The notes under the pieces: model-generated | Seen by the model: only the letters and a program-made list of their open reading frames with translations | Told to the model about the DNA's origin: nothing | The model's database searches: none | Assembly (NCBI RefSeq): GCF_001411475.1 | Contig: NZ_LLWH01000231.1 | Location: 21,781 to 85,780, forward strand | Direction: 5' to 3' | Length of the DNA stretch: 64,000 bases | From: Pseudomonas endophytica | Lineage (GTDB): Bacteria; Pseudomonadota; Gammaproteobacteria; Pseudomonadales; Pseudomonadaceae | Made by a program: the position numbers and the translations under genes | Part shown: positions 1 to 12,363 of the stretch, piece by piece | How positions within the stretch are numbered: position 1 is the stretch's first letter | How the letters are laid out: each line of letters opens with the position of its first letter

Positions 1-197
1 ATCATTCGGGCACGAAAGCGCGCGAACGAATTTTTAGAGCATGCGTTCCACTATGAAGAGCCCGACCGTCAAACCGGGTCACGAATGTGTCGTGACGTCG
101 GCGAGGATAGGGGTTGGCGCAAAGAGGGTCAATCAGCTGATGGGTAGTCCGTTTCTTTGGCGGGTACTTACGTCTTGAGCGGGAACGCCACACATCC

Positions 198-290
198 TGT
201 AGGAACAGCCGGTCGACGCTCAATTGCTCGCGATCTTTTGATCTTCAAACGTCAAGATCAAAAGATCGCAGCCTTCGGCAGCTCCTACAG
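198..290. repeat. REP-type inverted repeat 1
   Basis: The element runs from tgtaggaacagcc to ggcagctcctacag. It contains the inner palindrome gatcttttgatctt / aagatcaaaagatc around a short loop. The ends match the GTAGGAGC...GCTCCTAC boundary seen in the other REP copies of this window. REP elements of this kind are scattered between genes in fluorescent pseudomonads and are mobilised by RAYT (TnpA-REP) proteins, none of which is encoded here. Confidence 0.7.
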
Positions 291-425
291 GTGTCTTTCG
301 CGTTACTACTCAGCGATTATCCATTCCATCTGCCAGCCATCTTGTCTTTGCCCCAAGGTCTTGGCCAAACACAGCATCGGCGGCACAGGCACGACCTATC
401 CAATTTGACCTGATGCCAAATCCCC

Positions 426-503
426 GTAGGAGCTGCCGCAGGCTGCGATCTTTTGATCTTTTAAAAGCTCGCGAGCAATTGAGCGTCGACTGGTTGCTCC
501 TAC
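426..503. repeat. REP-type inverted repeat 2
   Basis: The element begins gtaggagctgccgcaggc and ends in ttgctcctac. Its middle carries gatcttttgatcttttaaaag. It shares the 'gctcgcgagcaattgagcgtcgac' motif, in opposite orientation, with repeat 1, so the two copies are about 135 bp apart and inverted relative to each other. Confidence 0.7.
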
Positions 504-550
504 TGACGAATAGTGTCGTTGCCACGCTATTACTGGGCTAACCACACTGT

Positions 551-727
551 ATGAATAAGAATCTCGGTTCTTACTATCTCAGCACGAGCATTTTAGTTTT
601 AATCATTTATGGGTCGCAGGCAGCAGGTCTTATGAGGTTTGCCGGCGTTTTAATTTCTATAGGCATTAAATCTAGTTTAGATGCAGATCCTCAAGTTTTT
701 TATTTGGAACTCGCTAGCGCCGAGTGA
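551..727 (+). CDS. Small hypothetical protein (58 aa), AT-rich
   Basis: An ATG at 551 opens 58 codons ending at TGA 725-727. The translation begins MNKNLGSYYLS, then has a hydrophobic stretch (STSILVLIIYGSQAAG), a second hydrophobic stretch around FAGVLISIGI, and an acidic tail (DADPQ...LASAE). It could be a small membrane protein. Its base composition looks clearly more AT-rich than the neighbouring genes, and it sits between two REP elements, which suggests acquired or relict DNA. No good Shine-Dalgarno sequence precedes the ATG. I do not recognise a family; it may be a gene fragment or a chance ORF. Confidence 0.35.
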   Translation: MNKNLGSYYLSTSILVLIIYGSQAAGLMRFAGVLISIGIKSSLDADPQVFYLELASAE

Positions 728-738
728 AGCCAAAAGAG

Positions 739-813
739 CAGGAGCAGCCGGTCGACGCTCGATTGCTCGCGATCTTTAAGATCAAAAGATCGCGAGCAAG
801 CTCGCTCCTACAG
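739..813. repeat. REP-type inverted repeat 3
   Basis: The element runs from caggagcagccggtcgacg to aagctcgctcctacag, with the palindrome cgatctttaagatc in the centre. It lies just beyond the 3' end of selO, where it could protect or terminate that transcript. It is a variant of the two copies upstream in the window. Confidence 0.7.
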
Positions 814-824
814 GGGCTAATACC

Positions 825-2288
825 TCAAGACGAACAACTAATCTCTAAATGCTTACCCCACTCCGGTGGCCGTTCGGCGTAGCTTTGCATGCCCGGCTGT
901 TCGGTAAACGGTTGGGTGAGGACGGTGTGTAATCGCTGAACTTCGCTGTAGTCCCCGGCTTCAGCCGCGTCGATGGCCTTTTGCGCCAAGTAGTTGCGCA
1001 AGATGTACAGCGGGTTGACCGCGTGCATGCGCTCGCGGCGTTGCTGTGGGTCGATCTCGCCCTCGCGGTTCACGCGGGCAACGTACAGCGCGGCCCATTG
1101 GTCAAAGGCCTCAAGGTCAACAAATTCGTCGCGCAGGCGGGCGACGGCTTGCTCGGCGGGTTCGTCACCCAAGCGGCGCAAGAACAAGGTGTAGTCGATG
1201 GCGCTCCCCTGCATGCGCTGCAGCAGGTCTTCTACTAACGTTTGGTCGCCGTCTTCAGCGGTCGTCAGGCCCAAACGGCGGCGCATCAGGTCGAGGTAGT
1301 GCGCCTGGTACAACGGCAAGAACAGGTCGAGTGTTTCGCGCAGGGCTTCAACGCTGATAAAGGGTGTCAGGGCTTGAGCCAAAGCGCTGAGGTTCCACTG
1401 GCCAATAGGCACTTGGTTACTGAAGGAGTAGCGCCCTTGCTGGTCGGAGTGGTTGCAGATGAAGCGCGCGTCAAAGTCGTCGAGGAAGGCAAACGGGCCA
1501 AAGTCGAAGGTGATACCCAAAATCGACATGTTGTCGGTGTTCATCACCCCGTGACAAAACCCATACGCTTGCCATTTGGCGATCAGCTCGGCGTTGCGCT
1601 CAACGCTTTTCTGGAACATCGCTAAGTAGGGCTCCGGCTGTTCTAGGCACTGCGGGTAGTGCAGGGCCAGTACGTGTTCGCCCAGTTGCTTTTGCTGTTC
1701 TGGGCGCTGGGTGTAATAGAAGTACTCAAAGTGCCCAAAGCGGATATGGCTATGAGCCAGACGCAACACCATGGCGCCGCGCTCCTGTTTTTCACGCCAG
1801 ACCGGAGTGTCCGAACCGATCACGCACAGCGCGCGACTGGTAGGGATGCCCAGCGCGTGCAAGGCTTCGGAGGCGAGAAACTCACGGATGGATGAGCGCA
1901 ACACCGCACGGCCATCGCCCATGCGCGAGTAGGGCGTCATCCCGGCGCCTTTGAGGTGCAAGTCCCAATGCTCGCCCGCTTCGTTATAGACCTCGCCCAG
2001 AAGCAGCCCACGGCCGTCGCCCAGTTGCGGGTTGTAAGAGCCGAACTGATGGCCCGAGTAGACCATGGCGCGGGGCTCGGCATCCGCCCATAAGGTGTGG
2101 CCACCAAACAGTTTGGCAAATACGGGGTCGTGAGCCTCAGCCGGGTCGAGATCGAGTAAAGCCATTGCTGCCTCGCTGGCCACTACCAGCCGTGGAGCGT
2201 CGAGAGGGTCGGGCAGCACGTGGGTTGAGAACGCGTCACCCAAACGGGCGAAACGGTTGTCAAAGGTCAGTTCGTCGAGGGCTTTCAT
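825..2288 (-). CDS. selO: Protein adenylyltransferase SelO (YdiU family)
   Basis: SelO is a conserved pseudokinase that transfers AMP from ATP to Ser, Thr or Tyr of target proteins and is linked to redox stress. The diagnostic segments are visible: LGDGRG near residue 90, LKGAGMTPYSRMGDGRA in the nucleotide-binding half, and HGVMNTDNM followed by FDFGPFAFLDDF around residues 245-265, which carry the metal-binding Asn and Asp. I chose the ATG at 2288 rather than an earlier start at 2303, because GGAGA lies 6 nt upstream and the resulting 487 residues match the length I recall for the P. syringae protein. It is the last gene of a probable minus-strand run with mscK (87 bp gap) and nhaP2. Confidence 0.95.
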   Translation of the reverse strand: MKALDELTFDNRFARLGDAFSTHVLPDPLDAPRLVVASEAAMALLDLDPAEAHDPVFAKLFGGHTLWADAEPRAMVYSGHQFGSYNPQLGDGRGLLLGEVYNEAGEHWDLHLKGAGMTPYSRMGDGRAVLRSSIREFLASEALHALGIPTSRALCVIGSDTPVWREKQERGAMVLRLAHSHIRFGHFEYFYYTQRPEQQKQLGEHVLALHYPQCLEQPEPYLAMFQKSVERNAELIAKWQAYGFCHGVMNTDNMSILGITFDFGPFAFLDDFDARFICNHSDQQGRYSFSNQVPIGQWNLSALAQALTPFISVEALRETLDLFLPLYQAHYLDLMRRRLGLTTAEDGDQTLVEDLLQRMQGSAIDYTLFLRRLGDEPAEQAVARLRDEFVDLEAFDQWAALYVARVNREGEIDPQQRRERMHAVNPLYILRNYLAQKAIDAAEAGDYSEVQRLHTVLTQPFTEQPGMQSYAERPPEWGKHLEISCSS

Positions 2289-2375
2289 AGCGCTCTCCAG
2301 CAAAGTGTGTGTGGACCGCCAACCCTGCGCCAGCTCCTACGCACAGCAGAAGCTGCGCCGTCTGCCACAGATGTG

Positions 2376-5702
<3,327 letters not shown>

Positions 5703-5738
5703 AAAATCCGGTCAAGCAAGCAGGGGGAAGTTAAAAGT

Positions 5739-7481
5739 TTAGAGGAACAACCCCGGGCCTGGGACACTTCCTTCCGGGAATCTGACGCCCACTTTGCCTA
5801 TCTTGTTCCCGTCCATGGCCGCAACCGTCCAGATCGTGTTGTTCCACTCGACTTGGTCGCCGACCACCGGTGCGCCGCCGACTTTTTGCGCAATAAAGCT
5901 GCTAAGTGGAAGGTTGGGGTTGATGCCGTCGAGCTTCAGCCCGTAAAGCGCTGAGACTGCGCCCAACTCAGCGTCGCCTTCTAGAACAAAGTCGCCGAAG
6001 AAACGCAGATCCAACCCGCGAGTTGGGGGTTGGCTGAACAGCTTGCCGAGGGCGGACAAGTTGTGTTCATGGCCGATCACACACAACAAATCACCGATTT
6101 CCAGCGTTGTACTGCCCGACGGATGCAGCAGTTTTTGATCTCGAAACAGTGCGGCAATACGGGTGCCTTCAGGCATTTTCAGTTCACGCAGGGCGGCACC
6201 GATGCACCAGTTTTGTGCGTCTAGGCGATAAACGAACAACTCCCACTCGCTCGTAACGTGTACTTCCAGAGCTGAACGCGAGATCGGTGCGAGGTCAGGC
6301 GGGACGGTAACTTTGAGCAACTTGGCGACCCACGGCAGGCTTGTGCCTTGCACCAAAAGAGACACCAGCACGATAAAGAAAGCGAGGTTGAAATACAGCT
6401 GCGCGTTCGGCAAGCCAGCCATCAGCGGGAATACCGCCAAAATAATCGGTACCGCACCGCGCAAGCCTACCCACGAAATGAAGGCTTTCTCGCGCACGTG
6501 GAACGCTTTAAAAGGCAGCAGGCCGACCATCACCGACAGTGGGCGAGCGAGCAGAATCATCCACAGGGCCAAGATCAGTGCAGGTACGGCGATCGGCAGC
6601 AGATCGTGAGGCGTGACCAGCAAGCCCAACACCAAGAACATCCCGATCTGCGCCAGCCAGGCCATGCCGTCGAGCATGTGCAAAATGCCGTGACGGCTGC
6701 GAATCGGGCTGTTACCCAGCACCAGACCGCATAGGTAGACGGCCAAGAAGCCGCTGCCGTGCAGGGCGTTGGTCAGGGCAAAGACGACCAGCCCACCGGC
6801 GATCACCAGAATCGGATACAAACCATTGGCCAAATGGATCCGGTTAACCATTTGCAACATCAACCAGCCACCGGCCAAGCCCACAATGGCGCCAATACCG
6901 AACTCACGCAGTAAATCGAGCAGCAGGCTTGCATGTAGCGTGGTTTCACCGCTGGCGAGCATGTCGATCAGGGTGACAGTCAAAAATACCGCCATCGGAT
7001 CGTTACTGCCGGATTCAATCTCAAGGCTGGCCGAGACTCGCTCGTTCAAACCCTTGCCGCCGAGCAGCGAGAACACTGCCGCCGCATCGGTTGAGCCGAC
7101 AATCGCACCGATCAATAAGCCTTGAATCAGATTAAGGTTAAACAGCCACGCCGCCATGAGGCCGGTCAGCCCGGTGGTGATCATCACCCCTACCGTGGCT
7201 AGGGAGAGGGCGGGCCATAATGCCACCCTAAAGCTTGAAACCCGCGTGCGTAGGCCGCCGTCGAGCAAAATCACCGCCAAGGCGAGGTTGCCCACCAAGT
7301 ACGCAGTGGGGTAATTGTCGAAAATAATACCGCCGCCATCCACACCAGCGGCCATGCCCACGGCGAGAATAATCACCAGAATCGGGATGCCTAGGCGTGA
7401 AGACAAAGAGCTGACCAGAATACTTGCGCCCACCAGCAACGCGCCGATCAAGAACAGGCTGTTGATGGTTGTCGCATTCAA
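5739..7481 (-). CDS. nhaP2: K+/H+ (cation/proton) antiporter NhaP2/CvrA
   Basis: This CPA1 antiporter has about twelve hydrophobic helices (LFLIGALLVGASILVSS onward), the family motif GSTDAAAVFSLL near residue 135, and the Asp motif SGSNDPMAVFLT. The soluble C-terminal part (from about 400) has a TrkA-C-like region (LRELKMPEGTRIAALFR) and a CorC_HlyC-type domain (VGDQVEWNNTIWTV) ending the protein. I place the start at TTG 7481: GGAG precedes it by 7 nt, and the resulting 580 residues match the usual family length. An alternative TTG at 7499 adds six residues. It exports K+ or other cations in exchange for H+. It lies directly before mscK, which makes an ion-homeostasis pair. Confidence 0.93.
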   Translation of the reverse strand: MNATTINSLFLIGALLVGASILVSSLSSRLGIPILVIILAVGMAAGVDGGGIIFDNYPTAYLVGNLALAVILLDGGLRTRVSSFRVALWPALSLATVGVMITTGLTGLMAAWLFNLNLIQGLLIGAIVGSTDAAAVFSLLGGKGLNERVSASLEIESGSNDPMAVFLTVTLIDMLASGETTLHASLLLDLLREFGIGAIVGLAGGWLMLQMVNRIHLANGLYPILVIAGGLVVFALTNALHGSGFLAVYLCGLVLGNSPIRSRHGILHMLDGMAWLAQIGMFLVLGLLVTPHDLLPIAVPALILALWMILLARPLSVMVGLLPFKAFHVREKAFISWVGLRGAVPIILAVFPLMAGLPNAQLYFNLAFFIVLVSLLVQGTSLPWVAKLLKVTVPPDLAPISRSALEVHVTSEWELFVYRLDAQNWCIGAALRELKMPEGTRIAALFRDQKLLHPSGSTTLEIGDLLCVIGHEHNLSALGKLFSQPPTRGLDLRFFGDFVLEGDAELGAVSALYGLKLDGINPNLPLSSFIAQKVGGAPVVGDQVEWNNTIWTVAAMDGNKIGKVGVRFPEGSVPGPGLFL

Positions 7482-7708
7482 AGGCTGCACTCCAGACAAG
7501 ACATAAAAGATAGGGCGTAACCATGCAGGCTACGTGCCAGCGATTCTAACCTGCGGTATTGGCGCGCTGTCAAAAAGCTTTTGAGGCGGGAGCAGGTTAT
7601 CGGTGACCAATGAATTGGCTTTTCCCTACACAAAATCTGGAACGGGCCTGCATTTTTATGTTGGGCAAATTGTGTCTACTCCAGACTTTGTTTAAGCGTG
7701 GACGAGTC

Positions 7709-8155
7709 ATGAAGCCGACAACTGCGACGATTGGCAGCCCGAGTGAGCTGTACACCGTGTCTATCCCAAAGTTTGTACTGTTGTATCTGATGACCGGTGG
7801 CGGTTTTTTGTTCTACTGGTCTTACCGTAATTGGGCGTTTTACAAAAAGACAGATGGCGTTTCGATTACCCCGGTCATGCGCGGTCTGTTCTGGCCGTTT
7901 TTTACATTAGAGCTGTTTGAAAAGATCCAGAGCGGCCTAGACAAGGCGCGCCAGCCTCTCTGTTGGCATCCCGAAAGTAGAGCCTTATTGATCATGCTGC
8001 TGGTCATGCTCTCAGTGTTGTTATTGACCTTTTTTGATCGGCCTTTGGACAGACTGTTTATTTGTGCGGCCAATATTGTTTTGTTCATCTGCATTGGCTG
8101 CTTATTTATCGGGGCCCAGCGCGCGATCAACGTGTTGCAGAGCAATAACTGCTAG
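7709..8155 (+). CDS. Small integral membrane protein (DUF4234-like)
   Basis: The protein has 148 residues from the ATG at 7709; a longer frame to 7610 exists but its extra residues look non-coding. After a short N-terminal tail there is a hydrophobic segment containing FVLLYLMTGGGFLFYWSYRNW, a charged amphipathic loop (KTDGVSITPVMRGLFWPFF), and two further hydrophobic segments near residues 85-140 (LLIMLLVMLSVLLLTFF and LFICAANIVLFICIGCLF). This 'Y-W-x-Y-R-N-W' layout resembles DUF4234 membrane proteins. No enzymatic function can be inferred. It is monocistronic, ends before a bidirectional terminator shared with putA, and diverges from nhaP2. Confidence 0.7.
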   Translation: MKPTTATIGSPSELYTVSIPKFVLLYLMTGGGFLFYWSYRNWAFYKKTDGVSITPVMRGLFWPFFTLELFEKIQSGLDKARQPLCWHPESRALLIMLLVMLSVLLLTFFDRPLDRLFICAANIVLFICIGCLFIGAQRAINVLQSNNC

Positions 8156-8273
8156 GCGGTCTGTTGGGGCTGCAATAGCGCAGTGATGTGTGGGTTGTTT
8201 ACTTGGCGTTTACTTCGCCGCTCTGAGTGACAGGTCGATTTTTCTAGAGCCACGTGACGGCTTTTTCCGGCCC

Positions 8274-8314
8274 ATAAAAAAACCGAGCACCTTCTCAGGT
8301 GCCCGGTTTTTTTT
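8274..8314. terminator. Bidirectional intrinsic terminator
   Basis: An 11-bp stem, accgagcacct / aggtgcccggt with one mismatch and loop tctc, is flanked by an A tract on the left and eight T on the right. It can therefore stop both the plus-strand small membrane protein transcript and the minus-strand putA transcript. Confidence 0.9.
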
Positions 8315-8337
8315 GCCAGCATTCAGCCCATTGGCGA

Positions 8338-11300
8338 TTAACCGATGGTCATCAAGCTCGCGTTACCCCCTGCAGCGGCGGTGTTCACACTCAGTGCGCG
8401 CTCAATTACCAGGCGTTCCAGGGCGATGTTGGTTTCGCCTTGGGACAAACCTTGCACGCCAACAATGGCGCCTGCACGCTTGGCCACTTGCTGGCACACC
8501 TCGCGCAGTTGGTCGCTGTCGCCGTGGTGCAAGACGGCGTCGAAGATCACGTCGTCTTTGCTCCAATCCGCCACCCGTTTGATGCGCGCCTGCACTTCTT
8601 TTGGCAGACGGCTAAACAGGGCTTTGCTCAGATCGCTTTCCGGCATCACTGCTGAGCTGCCCACGGCCAACACCGCCGCCAGTTGGGTGAGCAGATCGCT
8701 TTCAGTCTCGGCCAAGCACAGTACGTGCTCGCGAGGCAGAATGGCGTAACTGTTGCGCTCGCCAGTTGGGCCGTTTAGCAGGCGGGTGATACCGCTTTGT
8801 GAGTGAGCTGCGAACGCGTTGCACAGCTCAGCCAACGCCGCTTGCTCATTGCTTTGCGCCCATACTTGCAGCGCCTTAAGCGGCTTGCTCAAGCCTTCGC
8901 GGGCTTGTGTGTCAGGCGCGCTGATAGCGTCGACTTTGGCGAACGATTGTTCAATCGCATCGCTTGGGCGGGTCGATAACAGACGGAACAGGTACAGCGG
9001 ACCACCGGCTTTAGGGCCTGTGCCCGACAAGCCTTCGCCGCCGAACGGCTGTACACCGACCACTGCGCCGACGATGTTGCGGTTAACGTAGACGTTACCG
9101 GCATTGACGTTGTTGATCACTTTGGCGATGGTTTCGTCGATGCGGGTATGAACGCCCAAGGTCAGGCCATACCCCGAAGCATTGATCTGGGCGATTAACT
9201 GGTCGATGTCTTTACGCTTGTAACGCACCACGTGCAGTACCGGGCCAAAGATCTCGCGTTGCAGCTCGTCGAAGCTCTCCAGTTCAATCAGAGTCGGCAT
9301 CACGAAGGTGCCGCGCTTGGACTCTTCAATATCAGCGATGGCCATTTGGAAGACATTACGGCCTTTGTCGCGCATGCCTTGGATGTGCTTCTCGATCCCA
9401 GCCTTAGCTTCGGCATCAATCACCGGGCCGATGTCTACGCTCAGGCGCTCCGGGTTGCCCATGCGCGATTCAGCCATGGCCCCTTTGAGCATTTCGATCA
9501 CGCGGTCTGCCGAGTCTTCCTGCAAGCACAGTACGCGCAATGCTGAGCAACGCTGACCGGCACTGTCGAATGCCGAGGACACCACGTCGATGACCACTTG
9601 TTCGGTCAGGGCCGAGGAGTCGACGATCATGGCGTTCTGGCCACCTGTTTCGGCGATCAGCGGGATTGGGCGCCCTTGAGCATCCAAACGTCCGGCAATG
9701 TTGCGTTGCAACAGGCGAGCGACTTCGGTAGAGCCGGTAAACATCACGCCTTTGACCCGATCGTCACCGACCAGACGTGCGCCCACGGTTTCGCCACGGC
9801 CTGGTAGCAATTGCAGCACGCCTTCTGGAATACCGGCTTCCAGCAGGATACGTACCGCTTGCGCAGCCACCAGCGGCGTTTGTTCCGCAGGTTTGGCCAG
9901 TACCGGGTTACCGGCCGCCAGCGCTGCGGCCACTTGGCCGCTGAAAATCGCCAGCGGGAAGTTCCATGGGCTGATGCACACCACAGGGCCCAATGGGCGG
10001 TGGGCGTTGTTGGTCAGGTCGTTGCGCGCCTGCACCGCGTAGTAACGCAAGAAGTCCACTGCTTCGCGAACTTCGGCAATGGCGTTGGCGTAGGTCTTGC
10101 CCGCTTCGCGAGCCAGCAAGCCCATCAGCGGCTGGATCTCGGCTTCCATCTGATCAGCGGCGCGTTCCAAGATGGCGGCGCGCTCTGTCGGCGGGGTGGC
10201 TTGCCAGATCGGCGCCACGTTCACTGCGCACTGGATCGCATTGTCCGCGTCTTCAACTGTGGCTTCTTGCACATAACCCACCACATCGCGCAGATCCGCC
10301 GGGTTCAAAACCGCCGCCGGAACTTGGGTGCTGGAGGCGCAGCCCAGTGTCGGCAAGGCTTTCCAGTCGTTATGAGCGCTCGCTAGGAGTGCACAAGATA
10401 ACGACGCCAAGCGATGTTCGTTTGCCATGTCGATGCCGCTGGAGTTGGCGCGTTCGCTGCCATACAAGTCGCGTGGCAAGGGGATGCGCGGGTGGGGCAA
10501 GCCGAAGCTGCCTTCAGCCGTGGCCATTTGCTCGATCTGGCTGACAGGGTCGGCCACCAATTGGTGAATCGAGATCGTGTGGTCTGCAATGCGGTTAACG
10601 AATGAGGTATTGGCGCCGTTTTCTAGCAGGCGACGAACCAAGTAAGCCAGAAGGGTTTCGTGAGTGCCGACAGGTGCGTACACGCGGCACGGACGGTTCA
10701 GCTTACCTTCAGAGATCTTGCCCACAACTTGCTCGTATAGGGGTTCACCCATGCCGTGCAGGCACTGGAACTCGTACTGGCCTGGGTAGTAGTTCTGACC
10801 GGCAATGTGATAAATGGCCGACAAAGTATGGGCGTTGTGTGTAGCAAACTGCGGGTAGATCGCCTCTGGCACGGCCAGCAGTTTTTTCGCACAAGCAACG
10901 TAGGAAACGTCGGTGTATACCTTGCGCGTGTACACCGGATAGCCTTCCAGACCTTCGACTTGGGCGCGTTTGATTTCGCTGTCCCAGTAAGCGCCTTTTA
11001 CCAAACGGATCATCAAGCGGTGACGGCTGCGGCGTGCCAGATCAATCACGTAGTCGATCACGTATGGGCAACGCTTTTGATACGCCTGGATCACGAAACC
11101 AATGCCGTTCCAGCCGCTTAGTTCCGGCTCGAAGCACAGACGTTCGAGCAAATCGAGGGACAGCTCCAGGCGGTCGGCTTCTTCAGCGTCGATGTTGAGG
11201 CCGATGTCATATTTCTTGGCCAGCAAGGTCAGCGACAGAAGGCGCGGGTACAACTCATCCATAACGCGCTCGTACTGGGCGCGGCTGTAACGCGGGTGCA

Positions 11301-12291
11301 GAGCTGACAACTTGATCGAGATGCCTGGACCTTCATAGATTCCACGACCGTTAGAGGCTTTGCCGATCGAGTGAATAGCTTGTTCGTACGACGCGAGGTA
11401 CTTTTGCGCGTCATGCTCGGTCAGTGCGGCTTCGCCAAGCATGTCGTAGGAATAGCGAAAGCCTTTGGCTTCGAAACGCGTGGCATTGGCCAGCGCTTCG
11501 GCGATCGTTTCGCCGGTGACAAACTGCTCGCCCATCAAGCGCATGGCCATGTCGACGCCTTTACGGATCATCGGCTCGCCGCTTTTGCCGATGATGCGGC
11601 TCAGGGAGGAGGTCAACCCTGCCTCGTTGTGCGTGGATACCAGTTTGCCGGTCAGCAACAGGCCCCACGTTGCGGCGTTTACGAACAGCGATGGGCTGTT
11701 GCCCAAGTGCGGGTGCCAGTTGCCGGTGCTGATCTTGTCGCGTATCAGTGCGTCGCGGGTGCCTTTGTCCGGGATGCGCAGCAGCGCTTCGGCCAGACAC
11801 ATCAATGCCACGCCTTCTTGGGAAGACAAGGAGAACTCTTGCAGCAGGCCTTGCACGATACCGGCGCGGCCACCGGCACTCTTTTGATTGCGCAGTTTTT
11901 CAGCAATCGAAGCGGCCAGGGTTTGGGTGGCTTCAGCCATCGGGGCAGGCAGACGGGCTTGCTCCAGCAGCATCGGCACCACTTCAGGCTCCGGGCGACG
12001 GTAGGCCGAAGTGATTGCCGCGCGCAGTACCGATTGCGGCAGGATGCTTTCGGCAAACTCCAAGAAGCACTGATGGGTGTGATCGGTGTTTGCGTCGTCA
12101 GCGTCATCGCTGGTGCTGCCAGGGATGCCGTTCAACTCGGCCAGGGTTGCACCACCCTCGAGTTTTTCCAGGTAATTAAAGATTGCCTGTTTGATCAGCC
12201 AGTGTGGCGTGCGATCAATCGAGGTTGCGGCGGCCTTGAGGCGTTCGCGGGTTGGGTCGTCAAGTTTGACCCCAAGGGTGGTGGTAGCCAT
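8338..12291 (-). CDS. putA: Trifunctional PutA: proline dehydrogenase / P5C dehydrogenase / repressor
   Basis: PutA oxidises proline to glutamate in two steps and represses the put genes when proline is absent. The 1317-residue protein is a long-type, trifunctional PutA. Residues 1-47 form the ribbon-helix-helix DNA-binding domain (TTLGVKLDDPTRERLKAAA). The FAD-dependent proline dehydrogenase barrel lies at about 200-560 (GPGISIKLSALHPRY, RLVKGAYWDSEIK). The aldehyde dehydrogenase part lies at about 600-1110 (SPWNFPLAIF, AETGGQNAMI, catalytic Cys in DSAGQRCSAL), followed by a C-terminal ALDH-fold extension. It diverges from putP across a region with six GTTGCA boxes, the core bound by E. coli PutA, so autoregulation is likely. 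Confidence 0.97.
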   Translation of the reverse strand: MATTTLGVKLDDPTRERLKAAATSIDRTPHWLIKQAIFNYLEKLEGGATLAELNGIPGSTSDDADDANTDHTHQCFLEFAESILPQSVLRAAITSAYRRPEPEVVPMLLEQARLPAPMAEATQTLAASIAEKLRNQKSAGGRAGIVQGLLQEFSLSSQEGVALMCLAEALLRIPDKGTRDALIRDKISTGNWHPHLGNSPSLFVNAATWGLLLTGKLVSTHNEAGLTSSLSRIIGKSGEPMIRKGVDMAMRLMGEQFVTGETIAEALANATRFEAKGFRYSYDMLGEAALTEHDAQKYLASYEQAIHSIGKASNGRGIYEGPGISIKLSALHPRYSRAQYERVMDELYPRLLSLTLLAKKYDIGLNIDAEEADRLELSLDLLERLCFEPELSGWNGIGFVIQAYQKRCPYVIDYVIDLARRSRHRLMIRLVKGAYWDSEIKRAQVEGLEGYPVYTRKVYTDVSYVACAKKLLAVPEAIYPQFATHNAHTLSAIYHIAGQNYYPGQYEFQCLHGMGEPLYEQVVGKISEGKLNRPCRVYAPVGTHETLLAYLVRRLLENGANTSFVNRIADHTISIHQLVADPVSQIEQMATAEGSFGLPHPRIPLPRDLYGSERANSSGIDMANEHRLASLSCALLASAHNDWKALPTLGCASSTQVPAAVLNPADLRDVVGYVQEATVEDADNAIQCAVNVAPIWQATPPTERAAILERAADQMEAEIQPLMGLLAREAGKTYANAIAEVREAVDFLRYYAVQARNDLTNNAHRPLGPVVCISPWNFPLAIFSGQVAAALAAGNPVLAKPAEQTPLVAAQAVRILLEAGIPEGVLQLLPGRGETVGARLVGDDRVKGVMFTGSTEVARLLQRNIAGRLDAQGRPIPLIAETGGQNAMIVDSSALTEQVVIDVVSSAFDSAGQRCSALRVLCLQEDSADRVIEMLKGAMAESRMGNPERLSVDIGPVIDAEAKAGIEKHIQGMRDKGRNVFQMAIADIEESKRGTFVMPTLIELESFDELQREIFGPVLHVVRYKRKDIDQLIAQINASGYGLTLGVHTRIDETIAKVINNVNAGNVYVNRNIVGAVVGVQPFGGEGLSGTGPKAGGPLYLFRLLSTRPSDAIEQSFAKVDAISAPDTQAREGLSKPLKALQVWAQSNEQAALAELCNAFAAHSQSGITRLLNGPTGERNSYAILPREHVLCLAETESDLLTQLAAVLAVGSSAVMPESDLSKALFSRLPKEVQARIKRVADWSKDDVIFDAVLHHGDSDQLREVCQQVAKRAGAIVGVQGLSQGETNIALERLVIERALSVNTAAAGGNASLMTIG

Positions 12292-12363
12292 ATTTTTATC
12301 CTCATGGGTGCCACATTTGCGCGGCAGCAGCTGGCGGCAAGATTAGCTCCACACAAAGAGAGG

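Larger units (their letters stand above)
1..550. other. Region without a supportable gene
   Basis: Open frames here, such as 2-223 on the minus strand and 157-408 on the plus strand, have low-complexity, arginine-rich or repeat-derived translations and no convincing ribosome binding site. The only structured elements I see are two REP-type repeats at about 198-290 and 426-503. The first 190 bases may be the remnant or end of a gene lying outside the window, but I recognise nothing in them. Confidence 0.5.

Noticed and set aside
198..813. Repeated units at the left end considered as a CRISPR array
   Set aside because: The units are palindromic REP elements of uneven spacing with no constant-length spacers and no cas genes nearby.
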